64,000 nucleotides of DNA, taken from NCBI RefSeq assembly GCF_004770895.1, contig NZ_RQHS01000019.1, forward strand, positions 558,001 through 622,000. Reading direction: 5' to 3'. Source of the stretch: Leptospira dzoumogneensis. Its GTDB lineage: Bacteria; Spirochaetota; Leptospiria; Leptospirales; Leptospiraceae. Position numbers and translations under genes: made by a program. A model generated the notes under the pieces. It was not told the origin of the DNA. It did not search any database and was given only the letters and a program-made list of their open reading frames with translations. Below, piece after piece: positions 1-9,752 of the stretch. How positions within the stretch are numbered: position 1 is the first letter of the stretch; each line of letters opens with the position of its first letter.

Positions 1-1
1 A

Positions 2-736
2 AAAGCATTCGGCATCTTTCAATTGGAAGGCTTAAATACTTACATAGTTGTTCTATTGTTCCTAGCCGCGGGCCAAATCGGAGGAAAATCTTTCCATGAT
101 TCTTTAGTGGAAGGGGAGCATACTGGTGTCGCTCAGATCCAAAAACAATTGGCAGATTACGAAAAAGCTCAGTTAGTTTCCATTGATCTACAAGGTTCTT
201 CCATACAAGGAGATCCTAATGCACCGATCACGATCGTTAAGTTTGCCGACTTCAATTGTGGTCACTGTATGGATACTTCTCATATTTTGAAAAGAGTTTT
301 GAGAGATTATCCGGGATTAGTAAAGATCGTTTATAAAAATTTCCCATTGGATGCGAATTGTAACCGATTGGTGCAATCTCCTCGTCCTGATGCTAGTTCT
401 TGTGTTGCAGCATCCGCAGCTATTTGCGCGGATAAACAAAATAAATTCCCTGCGGTTTACGAAGGACTTTATAGAAACACTGAGAACCGTATTGCTCACT
501 CTCCTGCTTCCGTGTTGAGCTTAGCGCAGCAAGAAGGTTTGGATATGAATCAGTTCCGTGCATGTTTGTCTTCTCCTGCGGTCCGTAATCAGATCAATAA
601 AGAAGTGGATGATGCTGAAAAGGTAGAGATCCACAGCACACCTAGCTTATTTATTAATAATAAACCGATCCAAAGTGGAACTCCTAAAGAAGCTTTCTTA
701 AGAGCTTTGATCGAAAGTTTAATTAAGAAGGTCTGA
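2..736 (+). CDS. DsbA-like thioredoxin-fold oxidoreductase, C-terminal part (5' end outside window)
   Basis: The frame is open from the first bases, so the true start lies upstream. What is visible begins with the end of a hydrophobic segment (about 20 residues), then a linker and a DsbA-type thioredoxin domain. The CGHC redox motif lies near base 257, after a beta strand ending FADFN. A STPSLFINN segment near base 630 supplies the cis-proline loop typical of the fold. Four further cysteines sit in the helical insert. The domain should form or isomerise disulfides outside the cytoplasm. The preceding membrane segment fits the known spirochaetal fusion of a vitamin-K-epoxide-reductase (VKOR) domain to a thioredoxin domain, but the VKOR part is not in the window, so this is inference. 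The next gene starts 8 bases downstream, suggesting co-transcription. Confidence 0.82.
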   Translation, partial: KAFGIFQLEGLNTYIVVLLFLAAGQIGGKSFHDSLVEGEHTGVAQIQKQLADYEKAQLVSIDLQGSSIQGDPNAPITIVKFADFNCGHCMDTSHILKRVLRDYPGLVKIVYKNFPLDANCNRLVQSPRPDASSCVAASAAICADKQNKFPAVYEGLYRNTENRIAHSPASVLSLAQQEGLDMNQFRACLSSPAVRNQINKEVDDAEKVEIHSTPSLFINNKPIQSGTPKEAFLRALIESLIKKV

Positions 737-744
737 GGTTTTAA

Positions 745-1287
745 GTGTCGGAAGCAGCCGAAGTCTCCAAAAAAAATTTCTATTGTAGGAACTGCGGCTC
801 TTCCATTCTTTCCGATTCGGAAAAATGTTTGTTTTGCGGTTCTTATCAGTTACCTGGAAGAATTCCTTATTTTAAATTTCTTTCAGAAAGTAGGTTATTT
901 CGCACTGCTTTCTTTTTTCCTTTTTCGGCTCTGATTGCTTTTGCACTTCCGATCATACACGCGTTGAATCCGATCCCATTTTTGGATTGGTCTTGGATAC
1001 TTCTAATTTCCTTTTTCTTTTTTACATTCTCCGTCTTCGGATTCGTTTCAGAATGGATCTTTTTGAATAAATTCAAAGGAGATGCGAAGGACTTTAGAGA
1101 AGGATTTTTCGAATGGCAGAAGACATTATATCTTCGTAATCCTTATCTTTCCTATTTCGGTATGTTCTTATTCGTATGTGTTCCTTTGTTAAATTGGGAA
1201 AATCATTTTTCTTTTGCGGCATCTTCTTCCGCGATCTGGACACTATTACTCGTATTTTTATCTAAAATTCTTATTCCACTTTTCTAA
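745..1287 (+). CDS. Zinc-ribbon integral membrane protein of unknown function
   Basis: A 180-residue protein with a GTG start. A GAGG ribosome-binding stretch overlaps the stop region of the preceding gene, which supports this start and translational coupling. The N-terminus carries a compact zinc ribbon: C14-x2-C17 and C28-x2-C31. After it come about four hydrophobic segments (roughly residues 52-75, 82-105, 133-150 and 155-178). This matches the broad class of small zinc-ribbon membrane proteins, for which no single function is known. The zinc ribbon should face the cytoplasm. The next gene follows after 17 bases. I do not recognise a specific family. Confidence 0.75.
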   Translation: MSEAAEVSKKNFYCRNCGSSILSDSEKCLFCGSYQLPGRIPYFKFLSESRLFRTAFFFPFSALIAFALPIIHALNPIPFLDWSWILLISFFFFTFSVFGFVSEWIFLNKFKGDAKDFREGFFEWQKTLYLRNPYLSYFGMFLFVCVPLLNWENHFSFAASSSAIWTLLLVFLSKILIPLF

Positions 1288-1304
1288 ACATCGGAGTTTT
1301 ATCC

Positions 1305-3125
1305 ATGCTGAAGAAGATCCTGATCATCTTTTTATCCACCGTTGCCGTACTTTTACTTTCTTTCGGGATTTTAATTTGGCATACGATCAATTTTAGGCCG
1401 ATCACATTAGGTTTATATTATGAAAAGATATTTTGGGAGAATGTTCTGGATGATCCGGAGACTTTAACTTCTCTCCGAATTTTGGATTCTTGGGGAATCA
1501 CTTCTCATAATTATAAATGGTCCGACTCTTCTCCCGAAAAGGAAATGGAAAGAGCAGACAAAGCAAAAAGAGATCTGGAAATACTTAAGACATATGATTC
1601 TTCCAAATTAAGCGGAGAAGATAGGATCTATTATAAGGCCTTAGAATGGGATCTGGAATTAGGGGCGGACTATGAAAAATACATCTATAATTATTATCCT
1701 GTAAACCAACTATTCGGAGTTCAGAATCATATTCCTTCCTTCTTGGCAACTTCTCATATGATAGAAGATTATGAGGATGTAGGATCTTATATTGCGAGAC
1801 TAAAAGGAATTTCTGAAAAATTGGATCAAGTGATCCGAGGTTTGGAGATCAGACAATCCAACGGTGTGATCCCTCCGGATTTTATTTTAAGAAGGGTTTT
1901 AGATGAGTTAAAAAATTTCAGGGTCAAAAATCCTGAAGATAATATTTTATATGTAAGCCTTCGTAAAAAATTGGAGAAGAATGACGAGATCCTTTCCGAG
2001 CAAAAAACTTCTTCTTTGGCGGAAGTAAAAAAGATCTTAGAAACTTCCGTTTATCCTGCGTATTTTAAACTCCAAAACTTTTTAGAACAACAGCTTAAAT
2101 CTGCGGATAATAAGGCTGGAGTCTGGAAACTTCCGAATGGAGACAAGTTTTACGAACATACTTTAAAATATCATACTACTACCAATCTTTCTCCGGAGGA
2201 AGTCCATTCTATCGGACTTTCAGAAGTAGCAAGAATACAAACTGAGATGAAATCCATTTTGGAAACTTCCGGAATTAGAGTTTCGGATCTGCAAACCACC
2301 ATGAGGCAGTTAAGAGAAAAGTCCGAATTCCAATTCCCGAATACTCCGGAAGGAAAAGAAAAAGTCATAGAGGTCTATAAAGAGATCTTAAAAGAATCTA
2401 TCGAAAGATCTAAACCTATCTTTCCTTCTTGGCCCAGAGCAAAAGTGCAGGTGGAAAGAATTCCCGAATTCAAAGAAGCAGGAGCACCCGGGGCATATTA
2501 CGAGGAACCTAGCTTGGATGGAAAACGTCCCGGTGTATTCTATGCAAACTTGCGCGACTTAAAAGAGATCCCTAAATTCGGGATGAATACGTTAACGTAT
2601 CATGAAACAATTCCAGGTCACCATTTACAGATTGCTTGGTCCCAAGAATTGACTTCCGCCCCAAGAAAATTAAGGACCACACATTTCACCGCATTTGTAG
2701 AAGGTTGGGCATTGTACGCGGAAAGACTTGCTAAAGATTATAATTTTTATTCAGACCCATATGTGGATTTAGGAAGACTACAAGCGGAATTATTCAGAGC
2801 GGTTCGTCTAGTTGTGGATACGGGGATCCATTACAAACGTTGGAGCAGAGAAGACGCCATCCGATATATGTCCGACAATACGGGCATGGCTCCAAAAGAA
2901 GTTTCCGCAGAGATTGAAAGATATATTGTTTATCCTGGACAAGCCTGTTCTTACAAGATCGGTATGATCTCTTTCCTAAAAATGAGAGAAGATTGGAAAT
3001 CGGTTAAAGGAGAAACATTCGATATCAAAGAATATCACGGATTCGTTTTAGGAAAAGGTTCTCTTCCTCTGGAAATTTTAGAAAAAGCTTCTAAGGAAGA
3101 ATTGGGACTAGTCCCTAAAAACTAG
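1305..3125 (+). CDS. DUF885 family protein, membrane-anchored putative metallohydrolase
   Basis: A 606-residue protein. An N-terminal hydrophobic segment (about residues 5-25) should anchor it in, or export it across, the inner membrane. The rest is a largely helical DUF885 domain. Its hallmark HETIPGHH motif is at residues 433-440, followed about 30 residues later by the EGWALYAE motif; both are constant in this family and together look like a gluzincin-type metal site. Length of about 600 residues is normal for the family. Members are usually called uncharacterised or putative peptidases; the substrate is unknown. It follows the zinc-ribbon membrane protein closely on the same strand, and its 3' end overlaps convergent thiD by 4 bases. 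Confidence 0.85.
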   Translation: MLKKILIIFLSTVAVLLLSFGILIWHTINFRPITLGLYYEKIFWENVLDDPETLTSLRILDSWGITSHNYKWSDSSPEKEMERADKAKRDLEILKTYDSSKLSGEDRIYYKALEWDLELGADYEKYIYNYYPVNQLFGVQNHIPSFLATSHMIEDYEDVGSYIARLKGISEKLDQVIRGLEIRQSNGVIPPDFILRRVLDELKNFRVKNPEDNILYVSLRKKLEKNDEILSEQKTSSLAEVKKILETSVYPAYFKLQNFLEQQLKSADNKAGVWKLPNGDKFYEHTLKYHTTTNLSPEEVHSIGLSEVARIQTEMKSILETSGIRVSDLQTTMRQLREKSEFQFPNTPEGKEKVIEVYKEILKESIERSKPIFPSWPRAKVQVERIPEFKEAGAPGAYYEEPSLDGKRPGVFYANLRDLKEIPKFGMNTLTYHETIPGHHLQIAWSQELTSAPRKLRTTHFTAFVEGWALYAERLAKDYNFYSDPYVDLGRLQAELFRAVRLVVDTGIHYKRWSREDAIRYMSDNTGMAPKEVSAEIERYIVYPGQACSYKIGMISFLKMREDWKSVKGETFDIKEYHGFVLGKGSLPLEILEKASKEELGLVPKN

Positions 3126-3925
3126 ATCTTAGGGTTATGATTTAATGTCTTGGTCTTTCCTGCCGGGAAAGACTGTAAGATTGCTGCATGCAGGAATTCC
3201 CTCGCCTTAGCTACGGATTCGGAAAGAGAGAGTCCTTGGGCCAAATAAGAAGCTATCGCAGAAGAATAAGTACATCCTGTTCCATGCGGATTGAAGTCCT
3301 CCACGAAAGGTTTTGCGTATTTGTAAACTTCTCCGTTCGGAATTCCTAATACGTCCAATGCTTCTTTGGAATTTTTGATATGCCCGCCTTTTAATAAAAC
3401 GGGCACTCCTAATTTTTTAGAAAGAGAAACTGCTTCGGATTCCATGGATTCGATTTTGGAGATTTCTCCGGAACCTAAAATTTTTGCCTCGTCTAGATTC
3501 GGAGTAACTAGACTCGCCATAGGAATTAATTCTGAGACTAAAGATTGGATTGCTTCGTCTTGTAAAAGTTTGGCACCGCTTGTGGCAACCATCACAGGAT
3601 CCAAAACTAATTCGAAGTTTTGACCTTTCGTTTTATATTCTTTTAAAATTTTAGAAATTCTTTTGATCAGACTTTCGGAGAATAACATTCCGGTTTTGAT
3701 CGCTTTTACCGGAAAATAGGAAAGCACAGCTGCGAGTTGTTTTTCTAAAAAGTCGGGATCTACTTCTAAAATTCCTGTGACACCGTCCGGATTTTGAGCG
3801 GTTAGGCAAGTGATCACGGAAGTTCCGAAAGATTCGGTGGAGTTGAAAGTTTTTAGATCCGCTTGGATACCTGCTCCACCTCCGGAGTCGGAACCTGCGA
3901 TTGTTAATACTACCGGCTTTTGCAT
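3122..3925 (-). CDS. thiD: Hydroxymethylpyrimidine / phosphomethylpyrimidine kinase
   Basis: ThiD phosphorylates 4-amino-5-hydroxymethyl-2-methylpyrimidine and then its monophosphate, supplying the pyrimidine half of thiamine. The 267-residue length is standard. Ribokinase-like signatures are clear: an N-terminal [13 protein letters not shown] substrate loop, an [10 protein letters not shown] segment mid-protein, and a C-terminal HGTGCT anion-hole and catalytic-loop motif. The gene lies 18 bases downstream of the alkyltransferase-like gene on the same strand, and its end overlaps the convergent DUF885 gene by 4 bases. That spacing leaves no room for a thiamine-pyrophosphate riboswitch directly upstream. 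No other thiamine gene is visible in the window. Confidence 0.95.
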   Translation of the reverse strand: MQKPVVLTIAGSDSGGGAGIQADLKTFNSTESFGTSVITCLTAQNPDGVTGILEVDPDFLEKQLAAVLSYFPVKAIKTGMLFSESLIKRISKILKEYKTKGQNFELVLDPVMVATSGAKLLQDEAIQSLVSELIPMASLVTPNLDEAKILGSGEISKIESMESEAVSLSKKLGVPVLLKGGHIKNSKEALDVLGIPNGEVYKYAKPFVEDFNPHGTGCTYSSAIASYLAQGLSLSESVAKAREFLHAAILQSFPAGKTKTLNHNPKI

Positions 3926-3943
3926 TCGGAACCTTACAGTAAA

Positions 3944-4297
3944 TTAATCAGGCCAGCCGAATCGTTTCCAATCCACGACCTCTTCTCTAGAAAATTCGAT
4001 ACCTTCCGATTCTAAAAGTTTTTTTTGTATGATCGCTCTGGGAGTATCCCCTTTGTGAGAAATTTTTCCCATACTATTGATGACTCTTTGCCAAGGGATC
4101 TTCTGCTCTTGGCCTTTTTTTAAAGCGTTTAGTGCATAACCGACTGCTCTGGCCGCTCTAGGTTTTCCGATCAGAACCGCAATTCTGCCGTAGCTGGTGA
4201 CTTTTCCTTTCGGGACCTTCTTTACGATTTTATAAACTAGATCGTAAAAGTTTTCCGGCTTTAATTCTATCTTTTTCTTTTTAGGTTTCGCGGTCAT
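3944..4297 (-). CDS. Alkyltransferase-like protein (MGMT fold, catalytic Cys replaced by Trp)
   Basis: A 117-residue protein with only the C-terminal DNA-binding domain of O6-alkylguanine-DNA alkyltransferases. The conserved elements are present: [13 protein letters not shown], then [10 protein letters not shown] for the recognition helix and arginine finger. The acceptor site reads PWQRVI where active enzymes have PCHRV. Loss of the cysteine to tryptophan is the defining mark of the alkyltransferase-like (Atl) family. These proteins bind alkylated guanine without repairing it and hand the lesion to nucleotide excision repair (established for the family). The start overlaps the stop of the upstream histidine kinase by 4 bases, so the two are likely co-translated. 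Confidence 0.9.
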   Translation of the reverse strand: MTAKPKKKKIELKPENFYDLVYKIVKKVPKGKVTSYGRIAVLIGKPRAARAVGYALNALKKGQEQKIPWQRVINSMGKISHKGDTPRAIIQKKLLESEGIEFSREEVVDWKRFGWPD

Positions 4298-6108
4298 ACG
4301 GCGGGTTTTTCTAGATTTATTTCCGCATTTGGTTGAGGAGGCCTAAGAGGTAATTCAACTTTGAATACCGTTTTTCCAGGCATGGATTCTACCGTAATCT
4401 TACCTTTGTGTTTTTCTACGATACCTTTTACGATACCAAGTCCGAGTCCCGAACCTTCTCCCTGATCTTTTGTAGTGAAGAATGGATCCCAAATCCTGTC
4501 TTTGATGGAAGAATCTATCCCCGGGCCGTCATCCTGCACTTCTATAGTAACTGTATCTCCGACCGAGTACGCAGATAATTCGATCGTGCCCTGTCCTCGG
4601 ATTGCTTGGTTTGCATTTTGGATTAGATTGGTCCAAACCTGATTCAATTCGTCCGGATTACATACAACTTTCGGAATAGTGGAGAAGTTTTTCTTCACTT
4701 CTACTCCATACTTAAGCTGGTTGTTCATGATCACCAAAGTGTTTTCGATACCTTCTATCAAGTCGGCACTAGTGAAAGATTTACTTTGGTCTAGATGAGA
4801 ATAATATTTTAAAGCTTTTACGATCCGAACTATATTTTTGATGGAATATTTAATATTTTTAATATTTCGATTCGTGTTGGATGCATGTTTTAGCATCTCA
4901 TATCCGGATTTTGCACCTTGAGACAAAATTTCCATTATGTATTTTCGGACTTCCATAACGTCGTTTTCGATAATAAAGGAAGATACTTCTCCGGCTAGGG
5001 AAGTTTCGATCCCCATCTCGATCATTTCTTCTTTCAGTTCCCTTTTTATCCGGAACTTGTCTTTGGATTCCATGACCTGACTTTTTTTCCGGTCTCTTAA
5101 GATATGAAGAAGTGCGACTTCGAACGATTTTCTTAACTTTTTGTTCCTAGCGAATCTAACGATCTCGAATACGTTCTTTACTATATAATTCATATTCGAT
5201 TCTAGATTATCTGCAGAGCCGTTGATCACTCCTGCGGGAGTATTGATCTCATGTGCGATCCCTGCCACCATCGTTCCTAAGGAAGCCATTTTTTCGGACA
5301 TGATCAACTGGGATTGTGCGCTCTCCAATTCCTGGGTCCTATGTCTGACTTTTTCTTCCAAGGTTTCGGTAAGCTCTATTAGTCTTTCGTAAAAAATGGA
5401 ATTCGAAAGTGACATCACGGAAACGGACCGCATCTCGTTCAGTTTTTCCAGTTCGGATGCAGTGTACCTTCTCCCATCGTTTTTAGGTCCTAAAACAAGC
5501 ATTCCTAAAAGACTTTTGTTTAAGATAAAAGGAACGAGGAGATCCGCCTTTGTTCTTGAAGCGAATGAAAGCGCATGTTCTTTGATCTGTTGTAGTTTTG
5601 CGTTTTCTACAAATTCTTCCGAATAAAAAATTTTATCGTGTTCAGTGATCCATAGAAGAAAAGGATCGAAGATATAAAAATGATCCTCTCCCGTTTCCGT
5701 AGGATAAGGGGAGAATTTCCCTAGATCTTCTCTCCATAAATAAATTTTGGCCCGGCTGGCATTTATGATACTTGGGAGAAATTTCAGGATTTTATCGCAT
5801 ACACTTTCAGTGATGTTCGTTGCAATTAGGTCACTTTTGAATTTATCTAACGAAGAAAGGTATTTTACGTATTCTTGGTCCGTCAGTTTAGAAAGTGCGG
5901 ATGATAAGTTCCATGCAGGTCCGAACTCATTGAACCAGATCCAAACAAATACGGCGGCCAGAGTGGTAAAAGGCAAACTGATGAGAAGCACGATCGTACG
6001 ATCCGGATCCAAGGATCTGAAATCCAAACCGAAAATAAGCGCCGATTGCAATAGGAATGCGGCTAAAACAAGACCGAATATTGGTCCGAATTTGCGTATG
6101 ATTTTCAT
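4294..6108 (-). CDS. Membrane-bound GAF-domain sensor histidine kinase
   Basis: A 604-residue sensor kinase. Two hydrophobic segments (about residues 8-28 and 38-60) place it in the inner membrane. A GAF-like domain follows (about 95-240), then a coiled coil, a dimerisation/phosphoacceptor region with H286 in the HEINTP motif, and a HATPase domain with N-box ([10 protein letters not shown]), DDGPGI and GSGLGLGIV boxes. A long helical insert of about 130 residues separates the H-box from the ATPase domain, larger than in most kinases. No response regulator gene is adjacent, so the partner is unknown. It starts just 27 bases from the divergent rsgA start and overlaps the Atl gene at its 3' end. 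Confidence 0.9.
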   Translation of the reverse strand: MKIIRKFGPIFGLVLAAFLLQSALIFGLDFRSLDPDRTIVLLISLPFTTLAAVFVWIWFNEFGPAWNLSSALSKLTDQEYVKYLSSLDKFKSDLIATNITESVCDKILKFLPSIINASRAKIYLWREDLGKFSPYPTETGEDHFYIFDPFLLWITEHDKIFYSEEFVENAKLQQIKEHALSFASRTKADLLVPFILNKSLLGMLVLGPKNDGRRYTASELEKLNEMRSVSVMSLSNSIFYERLIELTETLEEKVRHRTQELESAQSQLIMSEKMASLGTMVAGIAHEINTPAGVINGSADNLESNMNYIVKNVFEIVRFARNKKLRKSFEVALLHILRDRKKSQVMESKDKFRIKRELKEEMIEMGIETSLAGEVSSFIIENDVMEVRKYIMEILSQGAKSGYEMLKHASNTNRNIKNIKYSIKNIVRIVKALKYYSHLDQSKSFTSADLIEGIENTLVIMNNQLKYGVEVKKNFSTIPKVVCNPDELNQVWTNLIQNANQAIRGQGTIELSAYSVGDTVTIEVQDDGPGIDSSIKDRIWDPFFTTKDQGEGSGLGLGIVKGIVEKHKGKITVESMPGKTVFKVELPLRPPQPNAEINLEKPAV

Positions 6109-6135
6109 CGCGTGCCCGTAAAATTAGGCTTAAGA

Positions 6136-7104
6136 ATGTCTAGTTCCACGATTCCAGTAAAGGAGTTTTTTACGATAGCAAGGGTCTTCGGGGCCTTCTA
6201 CGATCTGTACTCTCCGGAAAGAGGAAGAGTAAGGGCCGTACTCAGAGGAAGGCTCAGAAATATTTCCGCAAAAGAAAGACATCCCTTTGTTGTAGGCGAC
6301 AGGGTTTGTGCGATGGAATCGGGCGGAGAATGGGCCATCGAAGAAAGATTGTCCCGTAAAAACGAACTTTTACGTAAAAGTAAAGAGGGAGATGCACAGG
6401 TACTTTGTGCTAATGTAGATCAAATTGCGGTCCTCGCCTCCTTAAAAGATCCTGAGACCAAAGATGGATTTTTAGATCGATGTTTGGCGGCCGCGTATTT
6501 GTCTCAGGTCCCTCCCCTAATCGTATTCACTAAATCCGATTTAGTGGATCGAGAAACTGCGATTAAACGCTCTTCCGTTTATAAAGATCTCGGCTATGAT
6601 ATAATCATTGTTTCCTGCCAGACCGGCCAAGGTCTAGAAGAACTATACTCCAAGTTTTCTTCCAAAACCACGTACTTAGTCGGGAATTCAGGAGTCGGAA
6701 AATCTAGCTTAGTAAACGTCTTATCGGATAGGGAATTGCAGAAAACTTCTCAGGTCAGTCTTTCCACTAAGAAGGGTAAACATACTACTACAAACTCAAA
6801 CTTTCTGGTCTTGGAAGATAATATAGTATTAATCGATTCTCCAGGTATCAAAGAATGGGGGATCTTACACTTAACTAAAGGTGAGATCTTAGAAAGTTAC
6901 CCGGAATTGAGAAAGTATAAAGAAGAATGTGATATTTCCGACTGTTGCGATGCGGGTCCTGGATGCAAAATGTTGTTTTCTATGGGAGAAGCGACCGATA
7001 TAAGTATGGAAAGAAGAAAGAGCCTGGAATCTATGCTTGCAAGCCTGGAAAACCCGTTTAGAATCACACGTAGAGACCACTTAAAGAATGAAAGTAAATC
7101 CTAA
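6136..7104 (+). CDS. rsgA: Ribosome small-subunit maturation GTPase RsgA
   Basis: RsgA is a circularly permuted GTPase that checks late 30S subunit maturation. The order seen is an OB-fold N-domain, G4 (TKSD), G1 (GNSGVGKSS), G3 (DSPG), then a C-terminal metal-binding domain, as in the family. Starting at the ATG at 6136 gives 322 residues; a GTG at 6112 in the same frame would add eight residues and touch the divergent kinase start, so I prefer the ATG. The C-terminal finger is unusual: it reads [13 protein letters not shown], without the histidine that normally follows the second cysteine by two positions and with one residue fewer before the last cysteine. The 3' end overlaps the next gene by 17 bases. 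Confidence 0.93.
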   Translation: MSSSTIPVKEFFTIARVFGAFYDLYSPERGRVRAVLRGRLRNISAKERHPFVVGDRVCAMESGGEWAIEERLSRKNELLRKSKEGDAQVLCANVDQIAVLASLKDPETKDGFLDRCLAAAYLSQVPPLIVFTKSDLVDRETAIKRSSVYKDLGYDIIIVSCQTGQGLEELYSKFSSKTTYLVGNSGVGKSSLVNVLSDRELQKTSQVSLSTKKGKHTTTNSNFLVLEDNIVLIDSPGIKEWGILHLTKGEILESYPELRKYKEECDISDCCDAGPGCKMLFSMGEATDISMERRKSLESMLASLENPFRITRRDHLKNESKS

Positions 7105-8401
7105 ATCGGTAGAATACAACTCGATCGACGAGGTTTTAAACTTCGTGCGCGATTATAACGCCGGGAATATGTTACGTTTCCTAAATGCGATCGAGGACAA
7201 TAGCGGCAATATTCTAGTAAAGGAAGAGGTCCAGGTAAAAGAATCCGCTCTGACTCGACTGAAGGAAATTAAAGGTCAGTACAATCCCGAATTTAAGATA
7301 AAATTAACGAAAGAATTGATCGGCCAGATCCAGGACAAGATGGCCGAAAAGATAGTTTTGCAACTTAAGAATACGGATAAGAAATTCTTAAAGTTCATGT
7401 ACGAAGAGAATAAGTTCAACTTTAAGGGAATTATTCGTAACGGGATCAATAATAAGAAACATTTACTAGCACTCTTTAAAGTTTACGAAACAAACCCTCA
7501 CTTTTTCAAACATATCTGTGAATTAGGTCTATTGGCTTTGGGGATCGTTCTGATCCCGGATGCACTCAAATATAAAATGTTACGCAGGTATTCTTTCCTT
7601 GGCGGGATCTTTATGGATATCGCTAGGGTCACCGGAGACTATTGGAATAAACCGTTTCCGGACGATACGGAAAAAACAAGGATCGCGAAACAATGCGCTA
7701 ACTTCATGCAGAAGTTGGATCTTCCTGAATTTGTATGTTCTGCCGCTTCTAATCACGTTCCTCTGGGGCTGCAAGACAATGTAGAAGTTGTAGCGACAGG
7801 TTCTAAAAAATCAGAGAGAGAAAATCCGGACGAAACATTCTTTGCTGAGATGATGGTAGAAGATGGGGAAAGTGATTCTACTCCTGACGACGAAGAAGAC
7901 GCGGGACTTCCGGATAAATCGGAAGATCTATTACGTGAACTCCTTACTGATTCCTTAAAGATCGCTAGATATATCCATACGGTTAGCTCCTTCTCCCATG
8001 ATAAAGAATATGTAATGGAAGAATTGGTATACTTCTTGGCTTATAATACTTCTAGAGGATACTTTAACGAGGTACTTGCTAACCCGTTAGTGAACTTATT
8101 CAAACAATTTGAAGAAAACGTAAAGCGTATGCGTAAGTTGGCAGAAGTGGAGATGCAATGTCTTCATCCTCCAGCTGCTTGGGCCTATCCAAAACCCAAG
8201 GCGAGCCAGGTATTATGTAAGAATAAAGTCTGGGATTGTCCAAATATAGTGCAAGGTTGGGATATACACGTCATCTCATCTCAAGAAGCATTCGGTTGGG
8301 TAGGCTCTAGTCTAAGCGCGGATCATTATCCGAAGTGCAAATTGGAAGAAGAACTGGATTCTTTACCCGAAGTGGAGCCTAAAAAGGCGGAGAAAAAATA
8401 G
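7088..8401 (+). CDS. Hypothetical protein with a degenerate HD-like domain
   Basis: A 437-residue soluble protein without signal peptide. The middle reads like an HD-type helical domain with lost metal ligands: a GGIFMDIAR segment stands where active enzymes have LHDIGK, and an AASNHVP segment stands where HD-GYP proteins have HHE. The following part ([11 protein letters not shown], then a region ending [13 protein letters not shown]) has the same helical order as the two paralogues at 27-30 kb. A 50-residue acidic low-complexity linker interrupts the domain around residues 235-285. The C-terminal 80 residues contain several Cys and Trp. It overlaps the end of rsgA by 17 bases, so translation is probably coupled. 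Function unknown; the HD relationship is my reading of the pattern. Confidence 0.7.
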   Translation: MKVNPKSVEYNSIDEVLNFVRDYNAGNMLRFLNAIEDNSGNILVKEEVQVKESALTRLKEIKGQYNPEFKIKLTKELIGQIQDKMAEKIVLQLKNTDKKFLKFMYEENKFNFKGIIRNGINNKKHLLALFKVYETNPHFFKHICELGLLALGIVLIPDALKYKMLRRYSFLGGIFMDIARVTGDYWNKPFPDDTEKTRIAKQCANFMQKLDLPEFVCSAASNHVPLGLQDNVEVVATGSKKSERENPDETFFAEMMVEDGESDSTPDDEEDAGLPDKSEDLLRELLTDSLKIARYIHTVSSFSHDKEYVMEELVYFLAYNTSRGYFNEVLANPLVNLFKQFEENVKRMRKLAEVEMQCLHPPAAWAYPKPKASQVLCKNKVWDCPNIVQGWDIHVISSQEAFGWVGSSLSADHYPKCKLEEELDSLPEVEPKKAEKK

Positions 8402-8420
8402 AATTCGTTCTCATGCCGCT

Positions 8421-8434
8421 AACCCTTAAGGGTT
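8421..8434. repeat. 14-bp perfect palindrome downstream of the HD-like gene
   Basis: AACCCTTAAGGGTT lies 20 bases after the stop of the preceding gene and is followed by TTTTCG and, 15 bases on, a run of five T. It could be the stem of a weak intrinsic terminator, but the hairpin loop would be very tight. The remaining 170 bases before the FecR lipoprotein are AT-rich, and I see no gene in them. Confidence 0.3.
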
Positions 8435-8605
8435 ATTTTCGATGCTTTTTATTATAATCTGCCAAAGGGGCATTTTTAGGAAATTTTTTTCCAAACCAAA
8501 TCTTTTGCTTTTTGTAAAATGGTTTAAACAGAAGTATTGGTAAAAAGTCCTTGTTAGTTTGTTATATCTAGAGGATTCTTAAGCTTAAAAAGCGGGGGAG
8601 AATAT

Positions 8606-9535
8606 ATGTTAAAAAATAAAACCACCCTAATTCTAATGACTCTACTGGCAGCCAGCTATCTGATCGCCTGTAGTCCTAAAACAAGCAGCGGCCAAGTAAA
8701 ATCGGAAGCAGCTTCTTCAGTTGCTAAGATCGTTTGGCTTAACGGTGACGTAAAAGTCCAGTCCGCCGAAGGTGAGAAAAAAGCCGAATTCGGTCAGACA
8801 GTAACTGCTGCAGACACTATCCTTACCGGTAAAAACGGATCTGTAGAGATCATGGTTGCCGAAAGCGGTATCATTAAAGTTTCCAAAGAGAGTGAAGTAT
8901 CTATTGCTGCACTGATCGGAGACGAAGGAACTAACGTTAAGGTCAATCTGAACTACGGAAGGATCGTAACTCTAGTTCGTAAAGAGAACAAAAACTCCGA
9001 ATTCAACGTAGTAACTCCTACTGCTCTTGCGGGAGTTCGCGGAACTACCTTCTTAACTTCTGTTGAAAACCCAACAGGCAAAAAAGTAAACTGTGCAGAA
9101 GATCATTGTGATGTTAAATTCGCAGTACTAGAAGGTTCCGTTGCGGTATCTAAAGTCGGAGAAGAGTCCGAAGTCATTCTGGAAAGAAACAGAGAGATCA
9201 CTCTTAAGAAAAACCAGAAATTGACCGAAAAACTGATCCTTTCTTTAAGACCTGAGTCGGTAAAAGAACTGAAAGGACTGATCGTTCTTAAGAAAAACGA
9301 CGTTTTAGAATATAATAACCTGGTGGATGAACTGAAAGCATCCAGCGAAGAACTTCGCATTTTGAGCCAGGCTTCCACAGTGGAAGAAGTTCGTACCCAA
9401 TTGCAGAAACGTGAAGCTACTAGAGCCAACGCGGACGAAGTAGCTAGAACAGCTCAGCAAGTGAACGAAACTAAATATGTCCAACAAGACGTTCAAAAAG
9501 AAAAGTTGAAACTTAATCCGAAAGAAACTTTCTAA
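8606..9535 (+). CDS. FecR-domain lipoprotein
   Basis: A 309-residue protein with a lipoprotein signal peptide ending LIAC (modified Cys at residue 22), preceded by a strong GGGGGAG ribosome-binding site. Residues of about 40-200 form a FecR-type domain, with the characteristic strand pattern ending VVTPTALAGVRGTTF near residue 145. The C-terminal 90 residues are charged and helical. In sigma/anti-sigma systems FecR domains sit in the periplasm, but here the domain is on a lipoprotein and no sigma factor is adjacent. A structural role at the cell envelope is more likely in this setting. It has its own terminator and seems monocistronic. Confidence 0.85.
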   Translation: MLKNKTTLILMTLLAASYLIACSPKTSSGQVKSEAASSVAKIVWLNGDVKVQSAEGEKKAEFGQTVTAADTILTGKNGSVEIMVAESGIIKVSKESEVSIAALIGDEGTNVKVNLNYGRIVTLVRKENKNSEFNVVTPTALAGVRGTTFLTSVENPTGKKVNCAEDHCDVKFAVLEGSVAVSKVGEESEVILERNREITLKKNQKLTEKLILSLRPESVKELKGLIVLKKNDVLEYNNLVDELKASSEELRILSQASTVEEVRTQLQKREATRANADEVARTAQQVNETKYVQQDVQKEKLKLNPKETF

Positions 9536-9578
9536 TTTAGTTTCTTTCTTCTTTTCCGCTTTTCTAATTCTATAAGGG

Positions 9579-9605
9579 CCCCGCTATGCAGCGGGGTTTC
9601 TCTTT
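9579..9605 (+). terminator. Intrinsic terminator of the FecR lipoprotein gene
   Basis: A perfect 7-bp stem, CCCCGCT paired with AGCGGGG around a four-base loop, is followed by TTTCTCTTT. It lies 43 bases after the stop codon of the FecR lipoprotein gene and 150 bases before the next gene, so it cleanly separates the two units. Confidence 0.85.
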
Positions 9606-9752
9606 ATAGGCATACTTTGCGCGCATGTCGTAATTTTGTAATGTTTTAAGAAGACCAACCAAGGTCGGATAATTCTCCGTAAAAAAGCCCTCATTTTTTC
9701 CAGAACTAGGAAAAGATTTGCTAAATCAGTCCCTGGGAAATTTTTTTACGGG

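Noticed and set aside
3926..3943. Possible thiamine-pyrophosphate riboswitch before thiD
   Set aside because: Only 18 bases separate thiD from the upstream gene, too short for such an element, and its conserved parts are not seen upstream.
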